A stretch of 64,000 bases of DNA from Kiloniella majae. Lineage in GTDB: Bacteria; Pseudomonadota; Alphaproteobacteria; Kiloniellales; Kiloniellaceae. A model generated the notes under the pieces. It was not told where the DNA came from, ran no database searches, and worked only from the letters and a program-made list of their open reading frames with translations. Position numbers and translations under genes: made by a program. The number at the start of each line of letters is the position of its first letter. The first letter of the stretch is position 1. The stretch spans positions 496,001 to 560,000 of the forward strand of contig NZ_MTSZ01000002.1 of NCBI RefSeq assembly GCF_002118315.1, given 5' to 3'. This document shows positions 10,210 to 18,447 of the stretch, in pieces.

Positions 10210-11802
10210 ATGCCCTTTAACTCAAGATTGCATCTGCGCTATCTCAACTCCAAAACCATTCATAGGTTTTGGGCATTTTGCCTTGTTGCCATTTTAACAG
10301 GCTGTAATGCACCTTACCCAATTCAAGAAACTGAATTTCAACCTAAAAACTCTTCACGCCTTTTTGCCGAAGGTTTTAGTCACGTCACTGATTTTTATAT
10401 TGAAGAAATTGATGTATCTCGCTTGGCCCTCGCCGGAATGGACAACCTGACGACCCTAGATCCTGAATTCGAAGTCATCGACGTGGGTAATTCGGTTACC
10501 GTAAATTATGAAGGGCAACCAATCTCGCGGCATAGCTTTCCTTCAACACTGGATAATAGAGCATGGGCCCTTCTGACCTCCAGAGTTATATCTGAAGCCC
10601 GCGGCGTCTCCTCCCCCTTTAGAGAAGCGAGCATTGATCAAATACATCAGGCAGTCTTTGACGGTATCTTGGGCGAACTTGATCGGTTCTCCAGATATTC
10701 GAGGCCCGATCAGGCAAAAAGCAACAGAGACAACCGCAACGGTTTTGGTGGCCTGGGCATTCGCTACATAAAAGATCCTAAAGGCGCTCATATAATCTCG
10801 GTAATGGAAAATACCCCGGCAGAAAGCGTCGGCTTACAAGCAGGCGATATAATTATACGGGTTGGTACAACTGATATCGGAAACCATTCAGAATCAGCTA
10901 TAACCAAACTTCTTAAAGGCCCCAAGAACTCTAAAGTAAGGATTACAGTTCTACGCAATCCTAAAGCCCCCCAAACCATTGAATTTGAAATCACTCGCAA
11001 AAAAATTGTGGTTCAGACAGTAAACTATTCAGCTCTTGGGAGTATCGCTTATCTACAAGTTTCAGGTTTCAACCGATCCACGACCTCGACAATGCGAAAA
11101 AAGGTACGGAAAGCGCAAAAGGAAATCGGTAAGGATATAAAGGGCTACATAATTGATCTGAGAAATAATGGTGGCGGACTGTTAAAAGAGGCCGTTAACA
11201 CAGCTGATCTCTTTATTTCCAGCGGTGCCATCATCTCGACCAGAGGTCGCCACCCGGATAGCCATCAGTACAGTGCAGCCCATAGCCAGGATATAACCAA
11301 AGGTTTGCCGATCATTGTCTTAATCAACTCCTATTCCGCATCTTCATCAGAAATCCTCGCAGCAGGCTTACAGGATTCTGGACGCGCTATCGTCGTTGGC
11401 AGTAACTCTTTTGGTAAAGGCACCGTTCAAAAAGTGTTCCAACTACCAAACCGAGCAGAGATTGCCGTTACTTGGGCTCGATTCCATGCCCCTTCTGGAT
11501 ATGCGATTCATAAAAGAGGAATTATCCCAGATGTTTGCACAACATCAGAAGGAACGAAAACTGTTGCAGACATCGTCTCCCTTCTGAAATCGGGAGCTTT
11601 GCCTATATCGAGTGAAATAAGAGCTTCGTCACCTGCTTTGGACGATGACATTGCTCTTGATAGTATCAAAGCAACATGTCCGCAAAGTGCCGAACCGTCT
11701 GAGCTTGAAAAAGAAATAGCCGAGGCATTACTCGAATCACCTGCTTTACTTGATCTCGCCCGTGGGCAACCTGCCCCCGCAACATCAGAGCTGGTTAACT
11801 AA
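10210..11802 (+). CDS. Lipoprotein C-terminal processing protease, S41 family
   Basis: This is a CtpA/Prc-like periplasmic serine protease that trims C-termini of envelope proteins. A signal peptide with lipobox LTGC (cysteine 32) predicts a lipid-anchored protein. A PDZ domain occupies about 175-265, with its glycine-rich loop at GFGGLGIRY. The S41 core holds the serine in SYSASSSEILAAG (about 375-387) and the lysine in SFGKGTVQ (about 402-409), the expected Ser-Lys dyad. At 530 aa it has an extra N-terminal region of about 100 residues of unknown role. A GGGAGA ribosome-binding site precedes the ATG. It stands alone, 151 bp after rnr and 143 bp before rpmG. Its substrate cannot be deduced. 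Confidence 0.92.
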   Translation: MPFNSRLHLRYLNSKTIHRFWAFCLVAILTGCNAPYPIQETEFQPKNSSRLFAEGFSHVTDFYIEEIDVSRLALAGMDNLTTLDPEFEVIDVGNSVTVNYEGQPISRHSFPSTLDNRAWALLTSRVISEARGVSSPFREASIDQIHQAVFDGILGELDRFSRYSRPDQAKSNRDNRNGFGGLGIRYIKDPKGAHIISVMENTPAESVGLQAGDIIIRVGTTDIGNHSESAITKLLKGPKNSKVRITVLRNPKAPQTIEFEITRKKIVVQTVNYSALGSIAYLQVSGFNRSTTSTMRKKVRKAQKEIGKDIKGYIIDLRNNGGGLLKEAVNTADLFISSGAIISTRGRHPDSHQYSAAHSQDITKGLPIIVLINSYSASSSEILAAGLQDSGRAIVVGSNSFGKGTVQKVFQLPNRAEIAVTWARFHAPSGYAIHKRGIIPDVCTTSEGTKTVADIVSLLKSGALPISSEIRASSPALDDDIALDSIKATCPQSAEPSELEKEIAEALLESPALLDLARGQPAPATSELVN

Positions 11803-11872
11803 ACAAAGCCTTATCAATTTACCCATATTTTTGAATAACTTTGGGATCGATTAGAAAATATTAGATCAGGGC

Positions 11873-11900
11873 TTGACTTGAGGGCTTAAAACGTTATGTT
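11873..11900 (+). promoter_or_regulatory. Sigma-70-type promoter for rpmG
   Basis: TTGACT (-35) and TATGTT (-10) are separated by 16 bases, 46 bp before the rpmG start. The 16-base spacing also occurs at the rpsF and infA promoters in this window, which supports the reading. No start site has been measured. Confidence 0.6.
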
Positions 11901-11945
11901 TCGCCCCTGTTATATTTGTAATTTTAGCGCGATGAGGATTTCGCT

Positions 11946-12113
11946 ATGGCTAAGCCGGCTACTCAACTAATTCGCATGGTAAGCACCGCGGACACAGGCT
12001 ACTTCTATGTAGCAAAGAAAAACCCGCGCACACTTACTGAAAAACTCGAGCTACGCAAATACGATCCCGTTGCGCGCAAGCACGTTATTTTCAAAGAAGC
12101 GAAAATGAAATAA
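11946..12113 (+). CDS. rpmG: Ribosomal protein bL33
   Basis: This 55-aa protein of the large ribosomal subunit was found by reading the sequence directly. It begins [18 protein letters not shown] and contains YVAKKNPR and the conserved [14 protein letters not shown] end. It has no cysteines, so it is the zinc-free form of L33. A GAGGAT ribosome-binding site lies just before the ATG. A strong promoter and a strong terminator flank it, so it is a single-gene transcription unit. The position after rnr matches other alphaproteobacteria. Confidence 0.97.
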   Translation: MAKPATQLIRMVSTADTGYFYVAKKNPRTLTEKLELRKYDPVARKHVIFKEAKMK

Positions 12114-12130
12114 GCTTTTAAAGCTTAAAG

Positions 12131-12157
12131 AAAAAGGCCGCATTTTGCGGCCTTTTT
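12131..12157 (+). terminator. Intrinsic terminator after rpmG
   Basis: A GC-rich stem, GGCCGCA pairing with TGCGGCC around a short T loop, is flanked by A and T runs and ends in six Ts. It begins 17 bp after the rpmG stop and may also work for the opposing pleD transcript. Confidence 0.9.
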
Positions 12158-12210
12158 TGTGTTTGATCATCAAGAATCATCACTAGGTTATTTATTGCTT
12201 TAAAACGTGA

Positions 12211-13620
12211 TCAGATCGTCACTGTCTGGCCAGAGTTTCCTTGGCTTGAATGCTCAATACACACACAGTTACGCCCCATAGACTTTGCATCATACAAAGC
12301 AGTATCCGCACGTGCGAGAAGACTATCAGCCATCTCCATCGGGTCAGACGTCGTCGCGACACCAACAGATATTGTAATAGTTAGGGCGTCAGGAGATCCA
12401 GGAACTTCTATAGGCTTGTCCCCCACGCGCGTTCTAAGACGTTCAGCCACAGTAAAGGCTTGTTCTGAGGATGCGCTAGGCATAATAACAACGAACTCTT
12501 CGCCACCGTAACGCGCAAGCATATCAAAATCACGAACAGCATCAGCAACCCGCTTTGCAAGAACCTTGAGAACTTCATCGCCACTGGCATGTCCGTAAGT
12601 ATCATTAACTTGCTTGAAATGGTCGATGTCAAACATAAGTGCAGAGACCGGTTTCGCCGTTTCTGCGATTTCCATAATCGCACGGTCCAGATGCGCATTC
12701 ATATAGCGACGGTTATAAACTCCCGTCAGCGGGTCTGTGTAGGCCAAAGCAACGCTTTTCTTCAGCATATCAGTCAGGCGATCATGATAACGACGACGCT
12801 TGATCTGTGTTTTACACCTAGCGCGTAATTCATTTGGATCTATTGGTTTAACAAGGTAGTCCGTTACACCAATATCCAACCCTTTTGCCAATTGAGAAAG
12901 GTTTTCTTCCTCCAGAACCAAAAGAATGGGAACATGTCTCGTCTCTTCATGGGCTCGTAGCTGGGAACAAAGCCTCAGACCGTCCTCTCCACCAAGATCA
13001 AGCGCAACAATAAAGAGATCATATGACTTCTCTTGACCAAGCTCGATGACTTCCCGTGGATCACGGGAATGGTCAACATTATGTTCCAGCTCAGTCAGAA
13101 AATTGATAATTTTGCTGGCTGTTAAATCGTTGGTTTCCGCCAACAGGATATTTGCATTGGAAATGGCCTCTTCTTCATCTGCCTCACCAGACCCGAGAGA
13201 ATCAAAGCGAGAAGAAGCTTCTTGGCGGACGCGCAATTCATCGGTCATCATCTTGAGACGAACAAGAGATCTGACACGTGCAAAAAGAGCAACATCATTA
13301 AGTGGCTTGGTAAGGAAATCGTCTGCGCCAACTTCAAGTCCACGAACTCTGTCGCTCACTTCACTCAAAGCAGTGACCATAACAACGGGAATATGGCGCA
13401 TCTTGGGATCATTTTTTAAACGGCTACAAACTTCATAGCCATCCATGCCCGGCATCATTACATCCAAAAGAATGATATCCGGCATTTCCTTAGCTGCGAT
13501 TTCTAGTGCAGATTGTCCGTCTGAAGCAGTTATCACCTCGAAATACTCTGCCATCAGCTTTGCTTCTAAAAGCCTGACATTAGCAGGTATATCGTCTACG
13601 ACCAGAATCCTTGCCGCCAT
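12211..13620 (-). CDS. pleD: PleD-type response regulator diguanylate cyclase
   Basis: PleD makes cyclic di-GMP when phosphorylated and controls the swarmer-to-stalked transition in Caulobacter. The 469-aa protein has REC1 (about 1-120, phospho-acceptor in IILLDVMMPGMDG), a second REC (about 152-270) in which the acceptor position is alanine in VALDLGGEDG, and a C-terminal GGDEF domain with an active-type GGEEF site near residue 372. An RDFD inhibitory I-site lies five residues before it, so product inhibition is likely. A degenerate REC2 used for dimerisation is typical of PleD. It lies 50 bp downstream of divK and is probably cotranscribed with it. Confidence 0.95.
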   Translation of the reverse strand: MAARILVVDDIPANVRLLEAKLMAEYFEVITASDGQSALEIAAKEMPDIILLDVMMPGMDGYEVCSRLKNDPKMRHIPVVMVTALSEVSDRVRGLEVGADDFLTKPLNDVALFARVRSLVRLKMMTDELRVRQEASSRFDSLGSGEADEEEAISNANILLAETNDLTASKIINFLTELEHNVDHSRDPREVIELGQEKSYDLFIVALDLGGEDGLRLCSQLRAHEETRHVPILLVLEEENLSQLAKGLDIGVTDYLVKPIDPNELRARCKTQIKRRRYHDRLTDMLKKSVALAYTDPLTGVYNRRYMNAHLDRAIMEIAETAKPVSALMFDIDHFKQVNDTYGHASGDEVLKVLAKRVADAVRDFDMLARYGGEEFVVIMPSASSEQAFTVAERLRTRVGDKPIEVPGSPDALTITISVGVATTSDPMEMADSLLARADTALYDAKSMGRNCVCIEHSSQGNSGQTVTI

Positions 13621-13670
13621 AAATGCTGCACTCTTTCAATATTATAAAATAAAACTGACGCAAAGATTTC

Positions 13671-14048
13671 TTAGTTCAAGAATCTTTCGACAGTTTCTAA
13701 AAACTTTGTCACAGAGATCGGTTTTGGAATATAGGCCTCACATCCCCCTTCTCTGATTTTCTCTTCATCCCCCTTCATGGCAAAAGCCGTCACCGCAATC
13801 ACGGGAATAGCACGAAGGTTGTCATCCTCCTTAAGCCACTTGGTGACTTCCAGACCAGATACTTCAGGTAGCTGAATATCCATTAGAATCAAATCAGGTT
13901 TGTGCGTACGCGCGATTGAAAGCGCTTCCATACCGTCTTTCGATTGAAGGATGTTATAGCCTTGAGCTTCCAGCAAATCGTGGAACAGCTTCATATTCAG
14001 TTCGTTATCTTCGACAACAAGAACAGTTTTTTCTTTGTTAGTCTGCAT
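13671..14048 (-). CDS. divK: Single-domain response regulator DivK
   Basis: DivK is a stand-alone receiver that, when phosphorylated, stimulates DivJ/PleC/DivL signalling and so lowers CtrA activity in the alphaproteobacterial cell cycle. The 125-aa protein has acidic residues in [10 protein letters not shown], the phospho-acceptor aspartate in [13 protein letters not shown], the switch threonine in AVTAFAM, and the conserved lysine in YIPKPIS. The start was set at 14048 because AGGAAAC lies directly upstream and the family begins there; a longer frame runs 15 codons further upstream. Adjacency to pleD, as in Caulobacter, makes the assignment firm. Confidence 0.95.
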   Translation of the reverse strand: MQTNKEKTVLVVEDNELNMKLFHDLLEAQGYNILQSKDGMEALSIARTHKPDLILMDIQLPEVSGLEVTKWLKEDDNLRAIPVIAVTAFAMKGDEEKIREGGCEAYIPKPISVTKFLETVERFLN

Positions 14049-14410
14049 AGATGTTTCCTGCCGATGCCTCCTAAAAACACATGGAGAGCCCAATGCGCTT
14101 CATTAAATGTCTCAGGTGGTTAACCATATTCACTGAAACAATACCCTTGAATCTCACACTACTCAACTTTAGTTAACATATGGTAACGGAAATATTGCTA
14201 AAATTTTCAATAAAAGCCTTTTTTGACTAGCTAACTCACTAGAATCACAAAAATTTCAACCCAGACCTCGCAGAAGCCTCTCCTCTTGCACGCGTCAATT
14301 CGTTAATAACCCGCCTCAGTAATAAGACAAGAACAGGCTCTGGGTAAAATCTTGCCAAATTCAGAACATAAAGGGTATAAAATGAGAACAATAAATAAAC
14401 GTGATTTCTT
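14049..14410. other. Divergent intergenic region between divK and dinB
   Basis: This 362-bp AT-rich gap must hold the promoters of divK (minus) and dinB (plus). No gene of convincing quality was found. It contains TTAACCAT at 14120-14127, the half-site sequence recognised by CtrA, and a near-palindrome GTTAACATATGGTAAC at 14172-14187. No LexA-type GTTC or GAAC pair with seven-base spacing was found before dinB. Confidence 0.5.
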
Positions 14411-15718
14411 ATGCCTGACCTTTGCAGAGATTGTTTTCATTGGCGTGAAGAAGCGCCAGCTTCCACAGAAAGACCTGTTCGCTGTATAAGCTGTCATTCA
14501 CCGCGTATAATCAACCACCCTGAGCTCGGTAACTTGACAATGGCGCACATCGATTGTGATGCCTTTTATGCCAGCGTGGAAAAAAGGGATAATCCCGACC
14601 TTCAGGATAAACCGGTTATTATCGGGGGGGGGAAAAGAGGTGTCGTCTCAACAGCCTGTTATCTCGCCCGCCTATATGGCGTCAAATCTGCAATGCCAAT
14701 GTTCAAGGCCCTCAAAGCGTGCCCGACAGCCGTAGTGGTCAAGCCAAACATGTACAAATACAGAGAAGAAGGTCTGAAAGTGCGTGCCATGATGCAGGCC
14801 TTGACCCCTCTTGTGGAACCACTTTCAATTGACGAAGCTTTTTTGGATCTATCTGGCACGGAAAGACTGCATGGTCACTGCCCGGCGATTACCTTGGCAA
14901 AGCTTATCAAAAGCATCGAAGATGAAGTTGGCATCACAGCTTCGGTCGGTCTTAGTTACAATAAATCTATGGCCAAAATAGCCTCTGATCTCGACAAACC
15001 ACGTGGTTTTTCTGTTCTAGGACACAGTAATACGCAGGACTTTTTGAAAGACCAGCCCGTGCGACTTATTTGGGGGGTTGGGAAAAGTCTTGAAAGACAG
15101 CTTCACCAAGATGGCTTAAGACAAATCAAAGATCTTCTTCCCTACAGCGAAGAAGAGTTGATGAAAAAATACGGTCAAATGGGCCAGAGAATGTTCCATT
15201 TCATCAGAGGGCATGATGGGCGAACGGTAAACCCCAAATCACCGACAAAAAGTATTTCCAATGAAACAACTTTTAACGATGATATAAGTGATTTTGAAGA
15301 ACTCTCGGTCGTTCTCTGGCGACTTTGTGAAAATGTTTCAAGCAATCTGAAGCGAAAACAGTTCGCTGCAAAGACAATTAATTTGAAACTGAAAACAGCT
15401 GATTTTCGCCAAATATCACGCAGTAGAAAAGCATTTGCACCCACACAACTTGCCGAAGAAATTTACCAAACAACCCTCCCCCTATTAAAAGAACAATGTA
15501 ACGGTCAACGCTTCCGTTTAATCGGTGTTGGCGGCAGCGACCTTGTATCACCTGACTTTGCAGACCCTCAGGATTTACTGGACCCAGAAAAAGAAAAGCG
15601 CAAAAAAGTCGAAGCTGCTCTGGATCGAGTTCGAAACAAACTGGGTAAGGACAGCATTCAAAAAGGACGTTCTTATAAAGGCGTTACTAAAGCCGATAAC
15701 AAAGATAATTCACAATAA
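14411..15718 (+). CDS. dinB: DNA polymerase IV with N-terminal cysteine module
   Basis: This is a Y-family translesion polymerase. The catalytic palm has IDCDAFYASVEKRDNP near residues 47-62 and SIDEAFLDLSG near 139-149, with the usual little-finger region at the C-terminus. An extra N-terminus of about 43 residues carries C5-x2-C8 and C25-x2-C28, a possible zinc ribbon. A later ATG in front of the IDCDAFYA motif would remove it, but the cysteine pairs and the coding character favour the upstream ATG. Similar extensions occur in other alphaproteobacterial DinB proteins. The gene is monocistronic and convergent with eipB. Confidence 0.93.
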   Translation: MPDLCRDCFHWREEAPASTERPVRCISCHSPRIINHPELGNLTMAHIDCDAFYASVEKRDNPDLQDKPVIIGGGKRGVVSTACYLARLYGVKSAMPMFKALKACPTAVVVKPNMYKYREEGLKVRAMMQALTPLVEPLSIDEAFLDLSGTERLHGHCPAITLAKLIKSIEDEVGITASVGLSYNKSMAKIASDLDKPRGFSVLGHSNTQDFLKDQPVRLIWGVGKSLERQLHQDGLRQIKDLLPYSEEELMKKYGQMGQRMFHFIRGHDGRTVNPKSPTKSISNETTFNDDISDFEELSVVLWRLCENVSSNLKRKQFAAKTINLKLKTADFRQISRSRKAFAPTQLAEEIYQTTLPLLKEQCNGQRFRLIGVGGSDLVSPDFADPQDLLDPEKEKRKKVEAALDRVRNKLGKDSIQKGRSYKGVTKADNKDNSQ

Positions 15719-15739
15719 CGGCCCCAAGCTTAATATAAG

Positions 15740-16561
15740 CTATCCACACTGCGGAGCGCTATTAACCTCAAATCCTGTTAACTTCCCTTTGACAGAGAAA
15801 TCACCAAAATCCAGATCAATAGCCGACACAACACCATTTTCATAAAGAGTAAGTGTTTGTTCTTGGATTGGCAGAGTACTTTTTGAATTCACCTCATAAA
15901 ATGCCAGAAAAACTTTCCACGACATTTTCCCTTTTAATTCAGATGCATTGTCGTCTTCTGTATTAGGCAAAATAATGGCAGACACCTTAAAGGCCTCAAG
16001 CTCTGCTGTGCCGTCAAATACAGTGCGATTTAAAGCCGTTTCACCGTCTTGAGCGGCAAGAATTATATCCTTCAAAAAGGCTGATGGATAAATCACATCT
16101 TTCAGTTCGACACTTTGTTGCTCTGGTTCTGTAATTTCAGCTAAAACATTTTTCCCAGGCTTTTCATCAGAAGATTTTTCACGAGAAGATTTCCCAATAT
16201 AGCGGCTTTTACCAGATAGATTACCATCCTGTAAGACCGTAAAGCGATATCGCTGCCCATCCAAAGCTTCCCAAGTATTAATTTTGAGATCCATCTGCAT
16301 GCTTTGTCCAGTACTGTAGACAACGTTCATTGCAAGCTCGTTCGTCATCAACCATCCACGACAATCACTTGTCAGATCATACTCAATCTGCCCCCCCATA
16401 CTGCTAATCGCTCCTTGGTAAGAGCTATTTAAACGCAGATCATAAGTAGCTTTATGTAGAAGTAAATCGACAGAGTTCTGCCCTGCGGTACTTGCCTGCG
16501 AAAACAAGAGGGCTATAGCAGAGGCTGATAAACAAATTACTTTTTTCTGCCATTTACGCAT
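15740..16561 (-). CDS. EipB-like periplasmic envelope integrity protein (DUF1849)
   Basis: EipB of Brucella is a periplasmic beta-spiral protein needed for envelope integrity. This 273-aa protein has a signal peptide ending near SQASTAG (residue 27), then HKATYDLRL, the SDCRGW motif with cysteine 67, and a C-terminal cysteine at 272. These positions match the disulfide pair known in EipB, and the length fits. The family is assigned from these signatures and the overall pattern. It is convergent with dinB, with 21 bp between them. The binding partner is unknown in this organism. Confidence 0.85.
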   Translation of the reverse strand: MRKWQKKVICLSASAIALLFSQASTAGQNSVDLLLHKATYDLRLNSSYQGAISSMGGQIEYDLTSDCRGWLMTNELAMNVVYSTGQSMQMDLKINTWEALDGQRYRFTVLQDGNLSGKSRYIGKSSREKSSDEKPGKNVLAEITEPEQQSVELKDVIYPSAFLKDIILAAQDGETALNRTVFDGTAELEAFKVSAIILPNTEDDNASELKGKMSWKVFLAFYEVNSKSTLPIQEQTLTLYENGVVSAIDLDFGDFSVKGKLTGFEVNSAPQCG

Positions 16562-16847
16562 AAAGGAGATCCATTTCTATAATTTAACAAGCCAACACAG
16601 CATGATAGGGTCTATTCTAAATACATATCATTTCAGGCGACATTGAGGCATCTTCTTTTCCAACAGACCAACTAGTCAGTTTTTACCCTGCCCCGATCAT
16701 TCTGGTAAGTTTACTGGTAAAAATTGCACAACAATAAGAAATAAACTAGCCCTCGAAAAATGATACACACCTAAAAACAAACACTTACCCCACGGAAACC
16801 AACTGGCATATTATTTGCGTTGTAAACGTCGTTATCTTTAATAGGAA

Positions 16848-17618
16848 ATGGTGGCGAACGTGACATATACGGATGCATTTAACGGATCTGGCTCTTTATA
16901 TCCTGCAGCTTTGGATAAAGGCGATGATATAAAGCTCTCAGCTGACCGGGATAACCTTATGTTTCGACTGCGGCGCATTGCTTATACTGAACCCAGTAAA
17001 AACAAGCGTATATCGGATAAACAGGTTGTCGAACTACTGGAAGCTGCCGCTTTGGCTGAACAGACCCTATCCGAACAACACGAGCGTATTCGCTATCTGG
17101 AAAACCTCTCAATTACAGATGAATTGACAAACCTTTTGAACCGCCGTGGCTTTCAACACGAACTAGATCGTACTCTCAGCCGTGCATCGCGCACCGGTGA
17201 TAAGGGAGTACTGGTTATCTGTGACATGAACCACTTTAAGTCAATCAATGACAGCTATGGTCACATGGCTGGCGACTGTGTGTTAAAAGAAGTGGCCAAA
17301 GCGTTGGTTAAACACTGTCGAAAAAGCGATTACATTTCACGATTAAGCGGGGATGAGTTTGCCATCCTTATGCCGAACACAGCTCCTGACAGGGTCGAAG
17401 CAATTATCAGTAAGCTTAATAAAATTTTGAATACGCTTGTCGTTCGTTGGGGACAACACGAAATTCCGGTATCTGTCAGTGTTGGATACGAAAACTACGC
17501 AGCCGGTACGAACCCAAATCAATTGCTCCACCTTGCAGATAAATCAATGTATCACAACAAGGGTAATCATATAGCTTGTCACCTCGGCAACCGATATGTC
17601 GAAAAAAGAACTCTCTAG
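16848..17618 (+). CDS. Small cytoplasmic diguanylate cyclase with SGDEF site
   Basis: This 256-aa protein has about 90 N-terminal residues ending in a helix likely to be a coiled coil (EQTLSEQHERIRYLENL) and a GGDEF domain from about 95. The active site reads SGDEF near 168-172, with the first glycine replaced by serine; this is usually tolerated, so activity is likely. An RKSD I-site lies five residues upstream. No transmembrane segment or sensory domain is visible, so the input is unknown. The layout recalls DgcB-like enzymes of alphaproteobacteria. It is a second c-di-GMP synthase 3.2 kb from pleD and is followed by a strong terminator. Confidence 0.9.
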   Translation: MVANVTYTDAFNGSGSLYPAALDKGDDIKLSADRDNLMFRLRRIAYTEPSKNKRISDKQVVELLEAAALAEQTLSEQHERIRYLENLSITDELTNLLNRRGFQHELDRTLSRASRTGDKGVLVICDMNHFKSINDSYGHMAGDCVLKEVAKALVKHCRKSDYISRLSGDEFAILMPNTAPDRVEAIISKLNKILNTLVVRWGQHEIPVSVSVGYENYAAGTNPNQLLHLADKSMYHNKGNHIACHLGNRYVEKRTL

Positions 17619-17641
17619 TTCCTAAACCTCGATCCCAAAAG

Positions 17642-17673
17642 AAAAACGCCCTGAAATTTTTCAGGGCGTTTTT
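17642..17673. terminator. Bidirectional terminator
   Basis: A 15-bp perfect stem (AAAAACGCCCTGAAA and its complement) with a two-base gap lies between two convergent genes, with T runs on both strands. Confidence 0.92.
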
Positions 17674-17703
17674 CTTTTTTTGGTAAATATGAAAGCTAAA
17701 GAT

Positions 17704-18204
17704 TTAGCCGCCAAAGCCAACGGGCTTCAATTCATCCGCAAGATAATCTGCATCGTCAAAGATATCAGCCACCTGATCATCCACAATAATTGTGTTGGCT
17801 CTCAAGTGATCTGTCTGTGCGTCAATACCCGCAATTTCTTCTGAATAAGCTGATACTTCAGTTGGATCTGTAGCGCCTAGCTGCGCATCTTCCGCAAAAT
17901 AGCTAACTGAAGTCTCCAAGTCTGAAACGGCAGCGATCTCAATTTCATCAACAGGTGAAAGAGGTGCTAGCGTCGCTTCAGCGACTTCAAAATCCACATA
18001 CTCGTCGCAAATATCACCCTCCATCAAGCGGATGAGAGCACAATCCTGTTGAGCAACTGCAGAGATACCGTGATCAGTCAGTGTTTTACCGCTAAAAAAG
18101 TAACTCGCGACATCAACTGCTAATGACGCAACGCCAATCGCAGGAGGCAACGCACATCCACTCAACGCGAGTGCAAGTGTCGAAGCAACTAAAATTTTCC
18201 GCAT
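17704..18204 (-). CDS. Small lipoprotein of unknown function
   Basis: I do not recognise this family. The 166-aa protein starts MRKILVASTLALALSGC, a clear lipoprotein signal with lipobox LSGC at cysteine 17. The start at 18204 is fixed by a GGGGGGA ribosome-binding site; a longer in-frame extension lacks one. After the anchor comes a short hydrophobic stretch (VASLAVDVASYFF), two cysteines in QQDCALIRLMEGDICDEY that could form a disulfide, and then a very acidic tail of about 100 residues. It stands alone between the GGDEF gene and aspS. A periplasmic structural or accessory role is only a guess. Confidence 0.75.
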   Translation of the reverse strand: MRKILVASTLALALSGCALPPAIGVASLAVDVASYFFSGKTLTDHGISAVAQQDCALIRLMEGDICDEYVDFEVAEATLAPLSPVDEIEIAAVSDLETSVSYFAEDAQLGATDPTEVSAYSEEIAGIDAQTDHLRANTIIVDDQVADIFDDADYLADELKPVGFGG

Positions 18205-18367
18205 GATATTCCCCCCAGGAATAACGATAAGCTTTTGAGAATCATGAGTCATTTCGATTCGAAGCGCAAGAAAAATATCAATAAACATCAAATTTTATCT
18301 ATTTTTCGACGCTTTTTCGACTCCGGACTGAGAACACCAGTTCCAATTCACAACCTCTGCGAGTCAA

Positions 18368-18397
18368 AATCGCCCCGCTTCATCAAGCAGGGCGATT
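18368..18397 (-). terminator. Intrinsic terminator after aspS
   Basis: On the minus strand AATCGCCCTGCTT pairs with AAGCGGGGCGATT around a GATG loop, with one wobble pair, followed by four Ts. It lies 50 bp beyond the aspS stop. Confidence 0.8.
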
Positions 18398-18447
18398 CGA
18401 TATTCCACTTATAAATCCGGACTTAATCTGGGCTTATGAGCAAAGAC

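Noticed and set aside
14311-14395. SOS (LexA) box before dinB
   Set aside because: GAAC sequences occur, but none are spaced by seven bases as alphaproteobacterial LexA sites require.
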